Shown: positions 15,287 to 24,575 of the stretch, in pieces
Position numbering within the stretch: the first letter of the stretch is position 1
Layout of the letters: the number at the start of each line of letters is the position of its first letter
DNA from: Natrarchaeobaculum sulfurireducens
GTDB taxonomy: Archaea > Halobacteriota > Halobacteria > Halobacteriales > Natrialbaceae
DNA length: 64,000 bases
Direction: 5' to 3'
Assembly (NCBI RefSeq): GCF_003430825.1
Contig: NZ_CP024047.1
Span: forward strand, 1,550,001 to 1,614,000
The notes under the pieces: model-generated
Told to the model about the DNA's origin: nothing
Database searches by the model: none
The model's input: the letters and a program-made list of their open reading frames with translations, nothing else
Translations under genes and position numbers: made by a program

Positions 15287-16582
15287 ATGGAGCGCTACGA
15301 TCTCGTCTACCGACTTTACGACGAGCACGATACGAAGACGCTACAGGAGTTCCAAGAGTTCGTCGACGTCTTTCCGCCGGTCGATTCCCGGGTCGCCCTC
15401 GAGCACTGGCAGGACGCGACCGAAGAACTCGAGGCGCGCAAAGACGAGATTCGATCCTCGTTCGCTGCCGGGGAAACGTTCGCGGAACTGGCCGCGCGGG
15501 CGACGCGCGATCAGGCGTTTACGGCTCTCGATCTCGAGGCCAAGTACGACCGGGCGGTGAACGTCCTCGTTCTCGACGTCGATGAGACGCTTCGATCTGC
15601 GGGTGGCACGGACAACGAAATTCCACGGGAGACGCTGCACATGCTGACGGAGTTTTACGAAGCCGGCGTCCCGATCGTGATCTGTACGGGCCAGACGTTA
15701 GAGAACGTCAAGGGCTTCGCGATACAGGGGTTGGGCAGCGAGATCGTCCACTCTGGTGATCTCTCGATCGTCTACGAGGCTGGAACGGGCGTGTTTACGC
15801 CGGGCCACGGCGCGGAAACCAAACAACTACTCTACGAGGACCTAGACGCCGAAATCAGGGACGTCTTCGACGACGTCCGTTCACGAATTCTTCCCGAAGC
15901 GCCCGAGCGCCTCCGCCGTGGCTGTCACCTGCAGGGCAACGAGTTCAACGTCACGATGAAACCGAACTACGAGACGGGGTCCTCGAACGCCCGTGAAATC
16001 ATCGACGAGGCCCTGGTCTACCTGATCGACCTGCTCGCGGATGCCATCGGCGTCGCCGTGGTTGAAGACGAGAACGAGACAGACCATGCGGTGGGCGATA
16101 ACGGCGACCAGAGAATCGCTGGCCAACCGATCAGAGACTGGACCCGCGCGTTCTACGCCGACCAGGACCCGGAGATCAGGGCCGTCCTCGAGGGAGAAGG
16201 CGCGTATCCCGAACTCGATTCGCCGACGATACCCGAAGACCTCGTGAACGTCCTCGAGCGGATCGACGTCGCCTACTACGAAGCCGATGCAGCCGAGATC
16301 GGCAGCCTCGAGTTGAACAAGGTCGTTGGCGTCGAACGTGCGCTTACCGTTCTCGACGTCGCCGATCCGTTCGCGCTCGTGATGGGCGATTCGAAGAGCG
16401 ACCTGCGCGTGATGGAGTGGGTAGACGAAAACGACACCGGCATCGCTGCAGCGCCGGAACACGCCTCGCGCGACACCTTAGAGCACGTTCTCGAGACCGA
16501 CGAACTGGTCTTCGACCGCGGCAAGAGCGTCGACGTACTGCGGACGATTTACGCCCTCAACCGCCTCGCACGGCTCGAGTGA
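15287..16582 (+). CDS. HAD-superfamily hydrolase, two-part haloarchaeal type
   Basis: A 431-residue protein. An N-terminal helical segment (residues 1-95, MERYDLVYRLYDEHDTKTL) precedes a HAD phosphatase core with motif I VLVLDVDETLRS, motif II VICTGQT, and motif IV ALVMGDSKSDLRVMEW, which is the Cof/sucrose-phosphatase type D-x3-D ending. A large cap lies between. The substrate is unknown; sugar phosphates are typical for this HAD branch. ATG 15287 is chosen because a TATA-like GGTTATCCG lies about 27 bp before it; 18 extra upstream codons would cover that promoter. It is divergent from gfcR, which hints at a link with sugar metabolism. Confidence 0.82.
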   Translation: MERYDLVYRLYDEHDTKTLQEFQEFVDVFPPVDSRVALEHWQDATEELEARKDEIRSSFAAGETFAELAARATRDQAFTALDLEAKYDRAVNVLVLDVDETLRSAGGTDNEIPRETLHMLTEFYEAGVPIVICTGQTLENVKGFAIQGLGSEIVHSGDLSIVYEAGTGVFTPGHGAETKQLLYEDLDAEIRDVFDDVRSRILPEAPERLRRGCHLQGNEFNVTMKPNYETGSSNAREIIDEALVYLIDLLADAIGVAVVEDENETDHAVGDNGDQRIAGQPIRDWTRAFYADQDPEIRAVLEGEGAYPELDSPTIPEDLVNVLERIDVAYYEADAAEIGSLELNKVVGVERALTVLDVADPFALVMGDSKSDLRVMEWVDENDTGIAAAPEHASRDTLEHVLETDELVFDRGKSVDVLRTIYALNRLARLE

Positions 16583-16700
16583 TCGACGGCTTTCCGACGG
16601 AGTCGGTGGCGCACACGGTAGGTCGATGATGCCGATGTCGCGCCAGCGGCTGACTTCCGGGACCGAAGTCGCTATCCGTGGCCTAGTCGTACGCAAACAC

Positions 16701-17258
16701 ATGTCAGCGTACGGAAAGCGGGACCGATACGAGGCCGTCGTCTACGATCTCGATGGAACGCTCGTCGAACTCGACGTGGACTGGAATGTCGTCACGACGG
16801 CCGCTATCGAGGTATACGAGTCGGCGGGCGTCGAACTACCGAGTACACGCCTGTGGGACCTGCTCGAGGAGGCGGCCGGTAACGGACTTCGTTCAGAAGT
16901 CGAGTCGACGATCGCTGCCTACGAACGCGAGGGAGCCCGCTCGTCACCACGACTGGCGCTTGCGGACGAGGTCCACGACCGATCGGTCCCGGTCGGTGTC
17001 TGTTCGCTCAACTGCGAGGCGGCCTGCCGGCTGGCACTCGAGACGCACGACCTCGCGGACGCGGTCGATGCGGTCGTCGGACGGGACACCGTGGCGACGC
17101 AAAAGCCGGCTCCGGAGCCCCTACTCGAGACGCTGGGCCAGCTCGAGGCCGCACCCGCGGCGTCGCTGTTCGTGGGCGATTCGAGGCGGGACGAACTGAC
17201 GGCACAGCGGGCAGGGACGGCCTTCGAGTACGTCGGAGACGGTCCGTCAGGTCACTGA
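16701..17258 (+). CDS. HAD-superfamily hydrolase, phosphoglycolate-phosphatase-like
   Basis: A 185-residue HAD protein starting MSAYGKRDRYEAVVYDLDGTLVELD. Motif I is YDLDGTL (nucleophile Asp), motif II VGVCSLNCEAACRLAL uses Ser in place of the common Thr, motif III is the lysine in TQKPAPEPLLE, and motif IV is LFVGDSRRDELTAQRAG. This is the small-cap Gph/beta-phosphoglucomutase-like layout; substrate unknown. The 25 codons upstream of ATG 16701 lack protein-like composition and lie next to the previous gene's end, so I left them out. Its stop overlaps by 7 bp the convergent DUF5822 gene. Confidence 0.82.
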   Translation: MSAYGKRDRYEAVVYDLDGTLVELDVDWNVVTTAAIEVYESAGVELPSTRLWDLLEEAAGNGLRSEVESTIAAYEREGARSSPRLALADEVHDRSVPVGVCSLNCEAACRLALETHDLADAVDAVVGRDTVATQKPAPEPLLETLGQLEAAPAASLFVGDSRRDELTAQRAGTAFEYVGDGPSGH

Positions 17259-17491
17259 TCGTCTCGCTTGCGTTTTGCGTACGCGAAGACGACGAGCGAC
17301 GTGAGCAACCAGACGGGGGCTCCCACGCGGATCGCGAACTCGGCGCGGGCGCCCCAGGTCGGGAGATCGGCGTTCGCCGAGAGCAACGCGACCAGCGGTG
17401 CGCCGACCAGGATCGTCACGACGAACGTCGTCTGCATCACCCAACCGTAATCAACGCCGTCGGGAGCGGTCGTTTCGACGGGCTCTGGCAC
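17252..17491 (-). CDS. DUF5822-like small membrane protein
   Basis: A 79-residue protein with two hydrophobic spans (about residues 18-40 and 52-72) and a basic tail AYAKRKRDDQ, expected in the cytoplasm. It begins with GTG 17491 (VPEPVETTAPDG). I associate it from memory with the haloarchaeal DUF5822 family; no function is known. It lies between, and convergent with, the HAD gene and divergent from panB. Confidence 0.75.
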   Translation of the reverse strand: MPEPVETTAPDGVDYGWVMQTTFVVTILVGAPLVALLSANADLPTWGARAEFAIRVGAPVWLLTSLVVFAYAKRKRDDQ

Positions 17492-17574
17492 GAGTGGAAT
17501 TCGAGAGGCGGTCCTAATAAGCCTCGCGGGTTACTGGTTCGACCGCACACGAGCGGGCCGAGACGAGACCGGGT

Positions 17575-17585
17575 GAGGTTTAATG
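17575..17585 (+). promoter_or_regulatory. TATA box of panB
   Basis: GAGGTTTAATG lies 22-32 bp before ATG 17607. It shows that the ATG at 17583 lies within the promoter and is not the start. Confidence 0.5.
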
Positions 17586-17606
17586 TCGGGGGGCGAACGG
17601 GCCCGT

Positions 17607-18419
17607 ATGTCTACGGTCCGGGATCTGCAGGCCAAAGCGGGGGAGGAACCGATCACGATGTTGACGGCCTACGATGCTCCCACGGCTTCGCTCGTCGACG
17701 AGGCCGACGTTGACGTCATCCTCGTCGGGGACAGCGTCGGAAACACGAGCCTCGGCTACGAGACCACCCTTCCAGTTACCGTCGACGACATGGCTCGACA
17801 CGTCGGTGCTGTCTCGCGGGCGACGGACGAGGCGCTGGTCGTCGCAGACATGCCGTTTCTCTCGTTTGGCGTCGACCAACCGTCGAGCATCGAAAACGCC
17901 GGGCGGTTGATCAAAGACGCCGGTGCCGAAGCCGTCAAACTCGAGTGTGGCCCCCATACAGTCGACCTCACGGAGCGACTGGTCCAGCTCGGCATTCCCG
18001 TGATGTCCCACCTCGGGTTGACGCCACAGCACGTCAACCAGTACGGTGGCTATCCCCGCCAGGGGACCGACCAGGACGCGGCCGAACGAATACTCGAACT
18101 CGCCGTCGCCCACGAAGAGGCGGGAGCGTTCTCACTCGTCCTGGAACACGTCCCATCGAACCTCGCAGCCGAGGTGACCGAGGCGCTCGAGACGCCGACG
18201 ATCGGCATCGGAGCCGGCCCCGACTGCGACGGGCAGGTGCTGGTCGTCGACGATGTGATCGGCCTAAGCGACTGGTCGCCGTCGTTCTCGAAACAGTTCG
18301 GCGACGTCCGCTCGGAGATCGAAACTGCCGTGAGCGAGTACGTCACCGCTGTCGAAACCGGCACCTTCCCCGCCGAAGAACACAGCCACGAACAGGACGA
18401 TCTCGAGAAGCTGTACTGA
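17607..18419 (+). CDS. panB: 3-methyl-2-oxobutanoate hydroxymethyltransferase
   Basis: A 270-residue TIM-barrel enzyme that transfers a hydroxymethyl group from methylene-tetrahydro(methano)pterin or folate to ketoisovalerate, making ketopantoate for coenzyme A. Family marks: MLTAYDAPTASLVDEADVD, metal-binding LVGDSVGNTSLGYE, LECGPHTVDL, SHLGLTPQHVNQYGGY, the catalytic glutamate in LVLEHVPS and the closing IGIGAGPDCDGQVLV. Archaeal CoA synthesis otherwise uses pantoate kinase and phosphopantothenate synthetase, which are not in this window. The tail is a polar haloarchaeal extension (EEHSHEQDD). ATG 17607 has a TATA box at the right distance. Confidence 0.95.
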   Translation: MSTVRDLQAKAGEEPITMLTAYDAPTASLVDEADVDVILVGDSVGNTSLGYETTLPVTVDDMARHVGAVSRATDEALVVADMPFLSFGVDQPSSIENAGRLIKDAGAEAVKLECGPHTVDLTERLVQLGIPVMSHLGLTPQHVNQYGGYPRQGTDQDAAERILELAVAHEEAGAFSLVLEHVPSNLAAEVTEALETPTIGIGAGPDCDGQVLVVDDVIGLSDWSPSFSKQFGDVRSEIETAVSEYVTAVETGTFPAEEHSHEQDDLEKLY

Positions 18420-18525
18420 AGTTGTACTGAAGCCGTTCCGTCGTCCACCTCCCTGACTGACTCCGGCCGCCACAGTATGTTTGACACATATACACACTAA
18501 AGTATTTTGTGTGTTTGTAGGAAGT

Positions 18526-18532
18526 GTTTATA
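18526..18532 (+). promoter_or_regulatory. TATA box of the small gene at 18578
   Basis: GTTTATA, with a predicted transcription start near 18557 and a leader of about 20 nt. Just upstream, 18493-18515 forms an inverted repeat ACACAC...GTGTGT around an AT-rich core, either a panB terminator or an operator. Confidence 0.5.
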
Positions 18533-18577
18533 CGCACTGACGTATGAGAATGAACTAACGCAGAGAGTTCGATACCA

Positions 18578-18778
18578 ATGTCCGAGTCATCGACCGATCG
18601 CCAGACAGCAGCGACCCAGCCAGACACCGACCACTCCGGTCTACAGCACGTCACCGTCGAACGGGATGACGTCATCGTCTGTACGATGTTTCCACAGGAG
18701 CCGTCCGACGTAGACGCTGCAACACACTGGCTCACGGCTGGTCCAGACTCGTTCGTCTCGCTCGAGGAGTCTCGATAG
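18578..18778 (+). CDS. Small haloarchaeal protein, DUF7511-like
   Basis: A 66-residue soluble protein. The first 20 residues are polar; the rest, HVTVERDDVIVCTMFPQE to HWLTAGPDSFVSLEESR, matches from memory a family of short haloarchaeal proteins ending in W-(I/L)-(S/T)-A-x3-SFV-x-L (I believe DUF7511). It is probably a two-strand, one-helix fold; function unknown. A TATA box and a short leader support ATG 18578. It ends 9 bp from the convergent hydrolase gene. Confidence 0.65.
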   Translation: MSESSTDRQTAATQPDTDHSGLQHVTVERDDVIVCTMFPQEPSDVDAATHWLTAGPDSFVSLEESR

Positions 18779-18786
18779 CGTTCTGC

Positions 18787-19569
18787 TTAGTCGGTCTCGA
18801 GGATATCGTCGAGAAAGTCGGTGACGGCGTCGTTGAACGCCGCCGGTTGCTCGAGCATCGCGAGGTGTGCTGCGTCGTCGATTGGTGTGAGCGTTGCGGC
18901 CTCGATCTCGTCTGCGAGAAACTCGTGAAACTGTGGCGGCGTCAGCTGATCCTGCTCGCCGCACAGCGCAAGTACGGGGACGTCGATAGTCGAAATCTTG
19001 TCTCTGACGTCGAACCGATGGCACGTCAGGAAATCACGGTGTGTAACGGCGCGGCCGCAGTCGTACATCGCGTCCATCGAGTGCGTCCGGAGCGCTGGAG
19101 TGGGGTCGTAGAAGAGTCGACCAGGTTCGTGGAGGAACTCGACGGCCCGCTCGAAATCGTTCTCCAGCCACTCGAGGAGGTCATCCAGGACACCGAGGCG
19201 CGCACCCGTTCCCGTCAAGACGGCAGCGTCGACGTCCACCTCGCGTTCTAATAGCGCGTGCATGACGACAGCGCCGCCGAGTGAGTTTCCGACGAGGACT
19301 CGAGCGTCGGTCGCGTCCGTGACGGCGAGAACGTCGTCTGCGTACGCCGAGAGCGTCGGATAGCCAGCTCGCGCGTCGACGTCGGCTGATTCTCCGTGGC
19401 CGCTAAGATCGAGCGTTACGACCGGATACTGGTCGGCGAGTCGACGCTGAGCGCGCCAGACGTCCCTCGAACCGCCGCTCCCGTGTACGAAGCAGATCGG
19501 TGGACCAGTCCCCCCGTGATCGGCGACGTCGTAGGCCGTTCGGCGGCCGTGGTGTGAGATCGTCGTCAT
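18787..19569 (-). CDS. Alpha/beta-hydrolase fold protein
   Basis: A 260-residue hydrolase with a complete catalytic triad: nucleophile S96 in VLVGNSLGGAV, acid D207 in LCGEQDQLTPP and H235 in DDAAHLAMLEQP. The oxyanion motif CFVHGSGGSRDVW near residue 28 and a helical lid between strands 6 and 7 are typical of small esterases and C-C hydrolases. No signal peptide. The substrate cannot be deduced; neighbours give no pathway. ATG 19569 starts MTTISHHGRRTAYDV, in line with the family. Confidence 0.85.
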   Translation of the reverse strand: MTTISHHGRRTAYDVADHGGTGPPICFVHGSGGSRDVWRAQRRLADQYPVVTLDLSGHGESADVDARAGYPTLSAYADDVLAVTDATDARVLVGNSLGGAVVMHALLEREVDVDAAVLTGTGARLGVLDDLLEWLENDFERAVEFLHEPGRLFYDPTPALRTHSMDAMYDCGRAVTHRDFLTCHRFDVRDKISTIDVPVLALCGEQDQLTPPQFHEFLADEIEAATLTPIDDAAHLAMLEQPAAFNDAVTDFLDDILETD

Positions 19570-19755
19570 AGCCGGGTCAACGATGGGAGCCCTGATAAAG
19601 ACTCGAACTATCGCGTCGAGGTGGTCGGTACGAGGGGGTGCCAGTAAGGGTCGTACTGAACGAACCAGCGTAGATCGTGAGGAGAGATGCAGTGTGAACT
19701 GCGAACAACGGGTTTTACCACCACCCCGACGCTGTATGCGTGTTATCCGCCGATA

Positions 19756-19768
19756 GTTATTTATATTA
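19756..19768 (+). promoter_or_regulatory. TATA box of the Hsp20-like/CDC48 operon
   Basis: GTTATTTATATTA lies about 30-40 bp before ATG 19797, AT-rich in an otherwise GC-rich region; a very short leader is expected. Confidence 0.65.
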
Positions 19769-19796
19769 GCACCGCTTACTTGGGGTTAGTTACATC

Positions 19797-20042
19797 ATGA
19801 CTCTCGACCAATTCATTCACGACGAGGGTACGGTAGCCCGTCGGTATCGGTACGCCGACGAGTCGGTGCTAGCAGTCGACTTCGGTCCGACGGCAGCGGC
19901 CTCGGTCGACGTCGTCGACGGCACCGTCATCGTCGTCGTCGATGGCGAACAGTACGACATCGACCTCCCAGATGGGGCGGACGATGCGCACACGTTTATG
20001 AAAAACGGCGTCCTCACTATCGAGGTGGAGGATTCCGTATGA
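19797..20042 (+). CDS. Hsp20/alpha-crystallin-like mini-protein coupled to CDC48
   Basis: An 81-residue acidic, beta-rich protein. The C-terminus [16 protein letters not shown] carries the A-x(n)-NGVL-T-I hallmark of the alpha-crystallin domain, and the preceding strands ([21 protein letters not shown]) fit the same fold, but the usual N-terminal arm and C-terminal I-x-I tail are absent. From memory this is a haloarchaeal family (possibly DUF7127). Its TGA overlaps the ATG of the CDC48 gene (ATGA at 20039-20042), so the two are translationally coupled. That suggests a CDC48 adaptor or substrate-handling role, which is inference. Confidence 0.8.
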   Translation: MTLDQFIHDEGTVARRYRYADESVLAVDFGPTAAASVDVVDGTVIVVVDGEQYDIDLPDGADDAHTFMKNGVLTIEVEDSV

Positions 20043-22303
20043 AACTCACCGTCAAACCCCTCAAACAGAAAGACGCAGGCCGCGGGCTGGCCGCGATTGA
20101 CCGCGTCTCGATGCGTGAACTCGACCTCGAGAACGGGGACTACATCGTCATCGATGGCAAGGGTGACGGGCGGGCCGTCGCTCGCGTCTGGCCCGGCTAT
20201 CCCGAGGACGAAGGCCGCGGAATCGTCCGGATCGACGGACGACTGCGTCAAGAGGCCAACGTCGGCATCGACGACCGCGTTACCGTCGAGCCAGCCGACG
20301 TCAAGCCAGCAAAATCAGTCACCGTTGCGCTCCCCCAGAACCTTCGGATTCGTGGCGACATCGGCCCGCTCGTCCGCGACAAACTCTCCGGACAGGCCGT
20401 CACCGAGGGACAGACGGTGCCGTTCTCGCTCTCGTTCGGTCCGATGGCAAGCTCCGGCCAGTCGGTGCCGTTGAAGATCGCGAGCACTGCCCCGAGCGGA
20501 ACCGTCGTCATCACGGACTCGACGAACATCGAAATCTCCGAGACGCCGGCCGAACAGATCAGCGCTGGCGGCGCTCCATCGGCCGACGGCGTCCCGAACA
20601 TCACCTACGAGGACATCGGCGGCCTAGACGACGAACTCGATCAGGTCCGTGAGATGATCGAACTGCCGATGCGTCATCCCGAACTCTTCCAGCAACTCGG
20701 GATCGAGCCGCCGAAGGGCGTCCTGCTCCACGGCCCGCCGGGCACCGGCAAGACGCTGATGGCGAAAGCCGTCGCCAACGAGATCGACGCCCACTTCGAG
20801 ACGATCTCTGGTCCAGAGATCATGTCGAAGTACTACGGCGAGTCCGAAGAGCAGCTCCGTGAGGTATTCGAGGAGGCCGAAGAGAACGCGCCCGCGATCA
20901 TCTTCATCGACGAACTCGACTCGATCGCGGCCAAACGCGAGGAAGCCGGCGGCGACGTCGAACGACGCGTCGTCGCCCAGTTGCTCTCGCTGATGGACGG
21001 TCTCGAGGAACGCGGCCGTGTCACCGTCATCGCCGCGACCAACCGCGTCGACGACATCGACCCCGCACTGCGCCGTGGCGGCCGCTTCGACCGCGAAATC
21101 GAGATCGGCGTCCCCGACAAGGACGGTCGCCGCGAGATCCTGCAGGTCCACACCCGCGGGATGCCTCTCACCGAGTCGATCGATCTCGAACGCTACGCCG
21201 AGAACACCCACGGTTTCGTCGGTGCCGACCTCGAAAGTCTGGCCCGCGAGTCGGCGATGAACGCCCTGCGTCGTATCCGCCCCGAACTCGACCTCGAGTC
21301 GGACGAGATCGACGCCGACGTCCTCGAGTCGCTACAGGTGACCGAGAGTGACTTCAAAGAGGCACTCAAGGGGATCCAGCCCTCGGCGATGCGTGAGGTG
21401 TTCGTCGAGGTCCCTGACGTCACCTGGAACGACGTCGGCGGCCTGGCGGACACCAAAGAGCGCCTGCGCGAGACCATCCAGTGGCCACTCGACTATCCCG
21501 AGGTGTTCGAGACAATGGACATGGAGGCCGCAAAGGGCGTCCTCATGTACGGTCCGCCGGGGACTGGCAAGACATTGCTCGCCAAGGCGGTGGCCAACGA
21601 GGCCCAGTCGAACTTCATCTCGATCAAGGGCCCCGAGCTACTGAACAAGTACGTCGGCGAGTCCGAGAAAGGCGTCCGAGAGATCTTCGAGAAGGCGCGG
21701 TCGAACGCCCCGACCGTGATCTTCTTCGATGAGATCGATTCGATCGCCGGCGAACGCGGCCGCGGGCAGACCGACTCCGGCGTGGGCGAGCGCGTCGTCT
21801 CCCAACTGTTGACCGAACTCGACGGCCTCGAGGAACTCGAGGATGTCGTCGTTATCGCGACGACCAACCGGCCCGACCTGATCGACTCGGCGCTGCTCCG
21901 ACCCGGACGCCTCGACCGGCACGTCCACGTCCCCGTGCCTGACGAGGGAGGCCGCAAGAAGATCTTCGAGGTGCACACCCGGAACAAGCCGCTTGCGGAC
22001 GCTATCGACCTCGAGTGGCTCGCCGCCGAGACCGAGGGCTACGTCGGTGCCGACATCGAGGCCGTCTGTCGCGAGGCGTCGATGCAGGCCAGCCGTGAGT
22101 TCATCACCTCGGTCGACCCCGAAGAGATGGGAGACACCATCGAGAACGTCCGCATCAGCAAGGACCACTTCGAACACGCACTCGAGGAGGTCAACCCGAG
22201 CGTGACGACCGAGACGCGCGAGCGATACGAAGAGATCGAAGAGCAGTTCCAGCGGGCCGAACCCGCACAGGAACAGGACCAGCTGGGCCGGACGTTCCAG
22301 TAA
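20039..22303 (+). CDS. cdc48: CDC48/VCP-like AAA+ ATPase
   Basis: A 754-residue double-ring ATPase that unfolds proteins, often for the proteasome. Residues about 1-185 are the N domain (double-psi barrel plus clam); D1 has Walker A GPPGTGKT at 232-239 and Walker [13 protein letters not shown]2 has GPPGTGKT at 505-512 and [15 protein letters not shown]. Pore loops are KYYGESE and KYVGESE, and arginine fingers lie after the sensor motifs ([17 protein letters not shown]). The tail ends LGRTFQ without a long PAN-like HbYX motif. Haloarchaea have several CDC48 paralogs; this one is preceded by the coupled Hsp20-like protein. Confidence 0.96.
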   Translation: MKLTVKPLKQKDAGRGLAAIDRVSMRELDLENGDYIVIDGKGDGRAVARVWPGYPEDEGRGIVRIDGRLRQEANVGIDDRVTVEPADVKPAKSVTVALPQNLRIRGDIGPLVRDKLSGQAVTEGQTVPFSLSFGPMASSGQSVPLKIASTAPSGTVVITDSTNIEISETPAEQISAGGAPSADGVPNITYEDIGGLDDELDQVREMIELPMRHPELFQQLGIEPPKGVLLHGPPGTGKTLMAKAVANEIDAHFETISGPEIMSKYYGESEEQLREVFEEAEENAPAIIFIDELDSIAAKREEAGGDVERRVVAQLLSLMDGLEERGRVTVIAATNRVDDIDPALRRGGRFDREIEIGVPDKDGRREILQVHTRGMPLTESIDLERYAENTHGFVGADLESLARESAMNALRRIRPELDLESDEIDADVLESLQVTESDFKEALKGIQPSAMREVFVEVPDVTWNDVGGLADTKERLRETIQWPLDYPEVFETMDMEAAKGVLMYGPPGTGKTLLAKAVANEAQSNFISIKGPELLNKYVGESEKGVREIFEKARSNAPTVIFFDEIDSIAGERGRGQTDSGVGERVVSQLLTELDGLEELEDVVVIATTNRPDLIDSALLRPGRLDRHVHVPVPDEGGRKKIFEVHTRNKPLADAIDLEWLAAETEGYVGADIEAVCREASMQASREFITSVDPEEMGDTIENVRISKDHFEHALEEVNPSVTTETRERYEEIEEQFQRAEPAQEQDQLGRTFQ

Positions 22304-22452
22304 CGTCCGCCTCTCGGTATTCGTTCCCGATCCGAGCTTCGGTCGTGTCCGTTGGCTCGGAGGGGAGCCGTTTGGACGGGCCCTTGTAACGATTTATCGG
22401 ACAATCGCGGAGCGATCGGTGCGACACCGAAATCGATGGACTTCCCGCCGTC

Positions 22453-22899
22453 TCATTCGATCGTCCGTCGCCCCGTGATTTCGATCGGCTCGAGTTCGTA
22501 CAGTACCATCTCGACGTCGGAAACATCCTCATCGAAGAGTCTGAACGGTGGGAACAGTTCGTTGAGCCGCGTGTCCGTGTACTCGTCCTGTTCATCCTGG
22601 GGAAGCCGATCGATCCGTCCCCGAATCACGACGCTCCAGGAGGACATCGTCTCCTCGTCGAACTCGTAGACGACGAACGTCGCGGTTTCGGTCGTTTCGG
22701 CGTATTCGATTTTCGCACTCTCCGGCTCGTCACTCATTCGAATAACGAACCGTGAGCCGTCGTAGTGGTAGTTCAACGGTATCGCGTACGCATCGCTCCC
22801 GTCCGCCAGCGCGAGCGTCCCGTGCCCCTGTTCCACCAGCAGTTCCTCGAGTTCGTTCTCGGAAACACCCGTCGTGTACGTGTATTCGACAGTGTCCAT
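22453..22899 (-). CDS. Pyridoxamine-5'-phosphate-oxidase-like split-barrel flavoprotein
   Basis: A 148-residue protein of the FMN/F420/heme-binding split-barrel group common in haloarchaea. GHGTLALADGSDAYAIPLNYHYD followed by FVIRMSDEPESAKIEYAE and TATFVVYEFDE is the characteristic strand order, and SSWSVVIRGRIDRLP corresponds to the cofactor-binding strand. ATG 22899 (MDTVEYTYTTGVSENEL) is chosen; the 28 codons upstream are promoter-like sequence. Cofactor and substrate are unknown. It is convergent with CDC48 across a 149 bp region that shows nothing else. Confidence 0.82.
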   Translation of the reverse strand: MDTVEYTYTTGVSENELEELLVEQGHGTLALADGSDAYAIPLNYHYDGSRFVIRMSDEPESAKIEYAETTETATFVVYEFDEETMSSWSVVIRGRIDRLPQDEQDEYTDTRLNELFPPFRLFDEDVSDVEMVLYELEPIEITGRRTIE

Positions 22900-22994
22900 G
22901 AGAGAACGACACCGGGGAAACAAAAATAACAACCCTTCAGTGAGGACAGGACACGGAGAACGGGCGGTCAGAATATCATCCACGTACGCGACGG

Positions 22995-23462
22995 TCAGGG
23001 TGCGACAAATTCAGTGAGGTCGTCCAGCACAGCGCCAGCGTGACCGTCGGGCGAGACGTTTTCGTAGACCGCCTCGATGCGACCGTCCGGGCCGACGACG
23101 TAGGTGTTCCGGAAGACGCCGTCGAACGTGTTGCCGAACAGCTGCTTTTCCCCGTAGGACTCATACAGCGTAGCGACCTCGCCGAGCTCGTCCGACAGCA
23201 AGTCGAACTCGAGGTCGAGATCGGCAGCGAACTCGGCGAGGTCCTCGACGGGATCGTCGCTGATGCCGACGACGTCGACGTCCTGTGCAGCGAACGTCGA
23301 AAGTTCCTCGTTGAACTCGTTAGCCTCGGTCGTACAGCCGTCCGTGTTTGCGCGGGGGTAGAAGTAGACGACGAGCCGGCCGTCGAAGTCAGAGCGCCGG
23401 ACGGGGTCGCCGTGCTGATTGGGCAGTTCGAATTCTGGTGCATCCTCGCCTACCTGGAGCAT
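22995..23462 (-). CDS. bcp: Peroxiredoxin, Bcp/PrxQ type, single-cysteine
   Basis: A 155-residue thioredoxin-fold peroxidase that reduces hydrogen and organic peroxides. The peroxidatic cysteine is C43 in YFYPRANTDGCTTEAN, the usual Bcp site, and the active-site Thr/Arg residues fit. C43 is the only cysteine: the resolving cysteine found five residues later in many PrxQ proteins is replaced, so this is a 1-Cys enzyme that needs an outside thiol. ATG 23462 (MLQVGEDAPEF) is the conserved start. The 207 bp upstream region to the GINS gene carries only its presumed promoter. Confidence 0.93.
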   Translation of the reverse strand: MLQVGEDAPEFELPNQHGDPVRRSDFDGRLVVYFYPRANTDGCTTEANEFNEELSTFAAQDVDVVGISDDPVEDLAEFAADLDLEFDLLSDELGEVATLYESYGEKQLFGNTFDGVFRNTYVVGPDGRIEAVYENVSPDGHAGAVLDDLTEFVAP

Positions 23463-23669
23463 ACACCCGTGTTCGCGAGACACATTGTATGCGTTGTGGT
23501 TTTACTTTTGTTATTGATCGGGTTCCGTTCCGATCAGATCGGCAGCAGATCAGCCAGAGTTAGTGAACGATGGTTGGGTGACACGGTGGTCGAACCCGCT
23601 AGAACCACCGCGAAGAAAGAACGACAAGTCGACGGCCGGGAGCCCGGTTCGTGCGATGAGGACAGGCAG

Positions 23670-24575
23670 TTACTCGAGTCGTTCGGCCGCTTCTCGTTCG
23701 ATCAGCGGTGCGGCGTTTTCTTCCGGCAACGTTACGATGTCGTCGGTCTCGAGGACGTACTCGCGGGCGTCGACACCGAGAATCGAGCCCAGATCCTGCG
23801 TGATCCGAACTGTCGCTCGATCGACGTCCGTACCGGGAATGCCGGTAGAGTCGTCGGCTGACTGGCCGTTCTCAGGCTCGCCGTGTTCGGGAGACGGCTT
23901 CCCGGCTGGTCCGCTACCGGTTTCGGTTCGGTCTCCCGAGGCGGGATCGTCCGGCGTCTGTGGCTGCTCGTCACCGTGGTTATCCTCGAGCGGTGGGCCA
24001 CCGCCCATCGCATCGACAGGAGAAAGTCCGCTCGAGTCGTCCGCACTCGGAGGGACTTCCGGCGGGACGGGTGGCTCGTCACTGGAGTCGGGTTCGGGAG
24101 GGATCGACGACGTTTCGGTGCCGACCTCGGGATCGGCAGCGTCATCGGTTGACTCAGCGCCGGCGTTTTGCGAGACCGGCTCGGAGGCATTGCCCTCGAG
24201 GACGTCCAGGACGCGGGACTTGTTCGACCCGATCCGGTCGACGAGGTCGGAAAAGAGGTCCTGTTCTTCGGCCGTCAGACCCTCGTCGTCTGCGTGCATC
24301 CCGGCGGCGGCGAGACTGGCCTGCTTGACGAGTTTTCCCATCCGGCGCTCGTAGATGGCCTCGACGACGTCTTTGGCCGTCTCGATCTCGTCGGTGAGCC
24401 GACCGACCTCCGGCGAGGAGAACGGGTCGTCGACCTGCGCTGCGAGTCGGTCGCGCTCGGCCTCCAGGTCGACGATGTACTCGCCGACCTCCTGGTAGAA
24501 CGACGGGCGAAGGTTCTGGAGGCTATCCTTCGTTCGCTCCGTGCTCTGGACCGAGCGCAACTCGTCTAGATTCAT
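23670..24575 (-). CDS. GINS complex subunit (Gins51) of the replicative helicase
   Basis: A 301-residue component of the archaeal CMG helicase, which links MCM with the GAN/RecJ-like protein and the primase. The alpha-helical A domain is residues about 1-125 (MNLDELRSVQSTERTKDSLQ, LRPSFYQEVGEYI); a long Pro/Ser/Glu linker of about 110 residues follows, and the small beta B domain is at the end (VRITQDLGSILGVDAREYVL). The A-then-B order defines Gins51. The linker is typical of haloarchaea but unusually long. The 5' end is upstream-coupled to priS: its ATG overlaps the priS stop by 4 bp. Confidence 0.9.
   Translation of the reverse strand: MNLDELRSVQSTERTKDSLQNLRPSFYQEVGEYIVDLEAERDRLAAQVDDPFSSPEVGRLTDEIETAKDVVEAIYERRMGKLVKQASLAAAGMHADDEGLTAEEQDLFSDLVDRIGSNKSRVLDVLEGNASEPVSQNAGAESTDDAADPEVGTETSSIPPEPDSSDEPPVPPEVPPSADDSSGLSPVDAMGGGPPLEDNHGDEQPQTPDDPASGDRTETGSGPAGKPSPEHGEPENGQSADDSTGIPGTDVDRATVRITQDLGSILGVDAREYVLETDDIVTLPEENAAPLIEREAAERLE

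Noticed and set aside
18411-18432. Tandem TGTACTGAAG at the end of panB
   Set aside because: Two 11-base copies at the stop codon; too short to mean more than local duplication.
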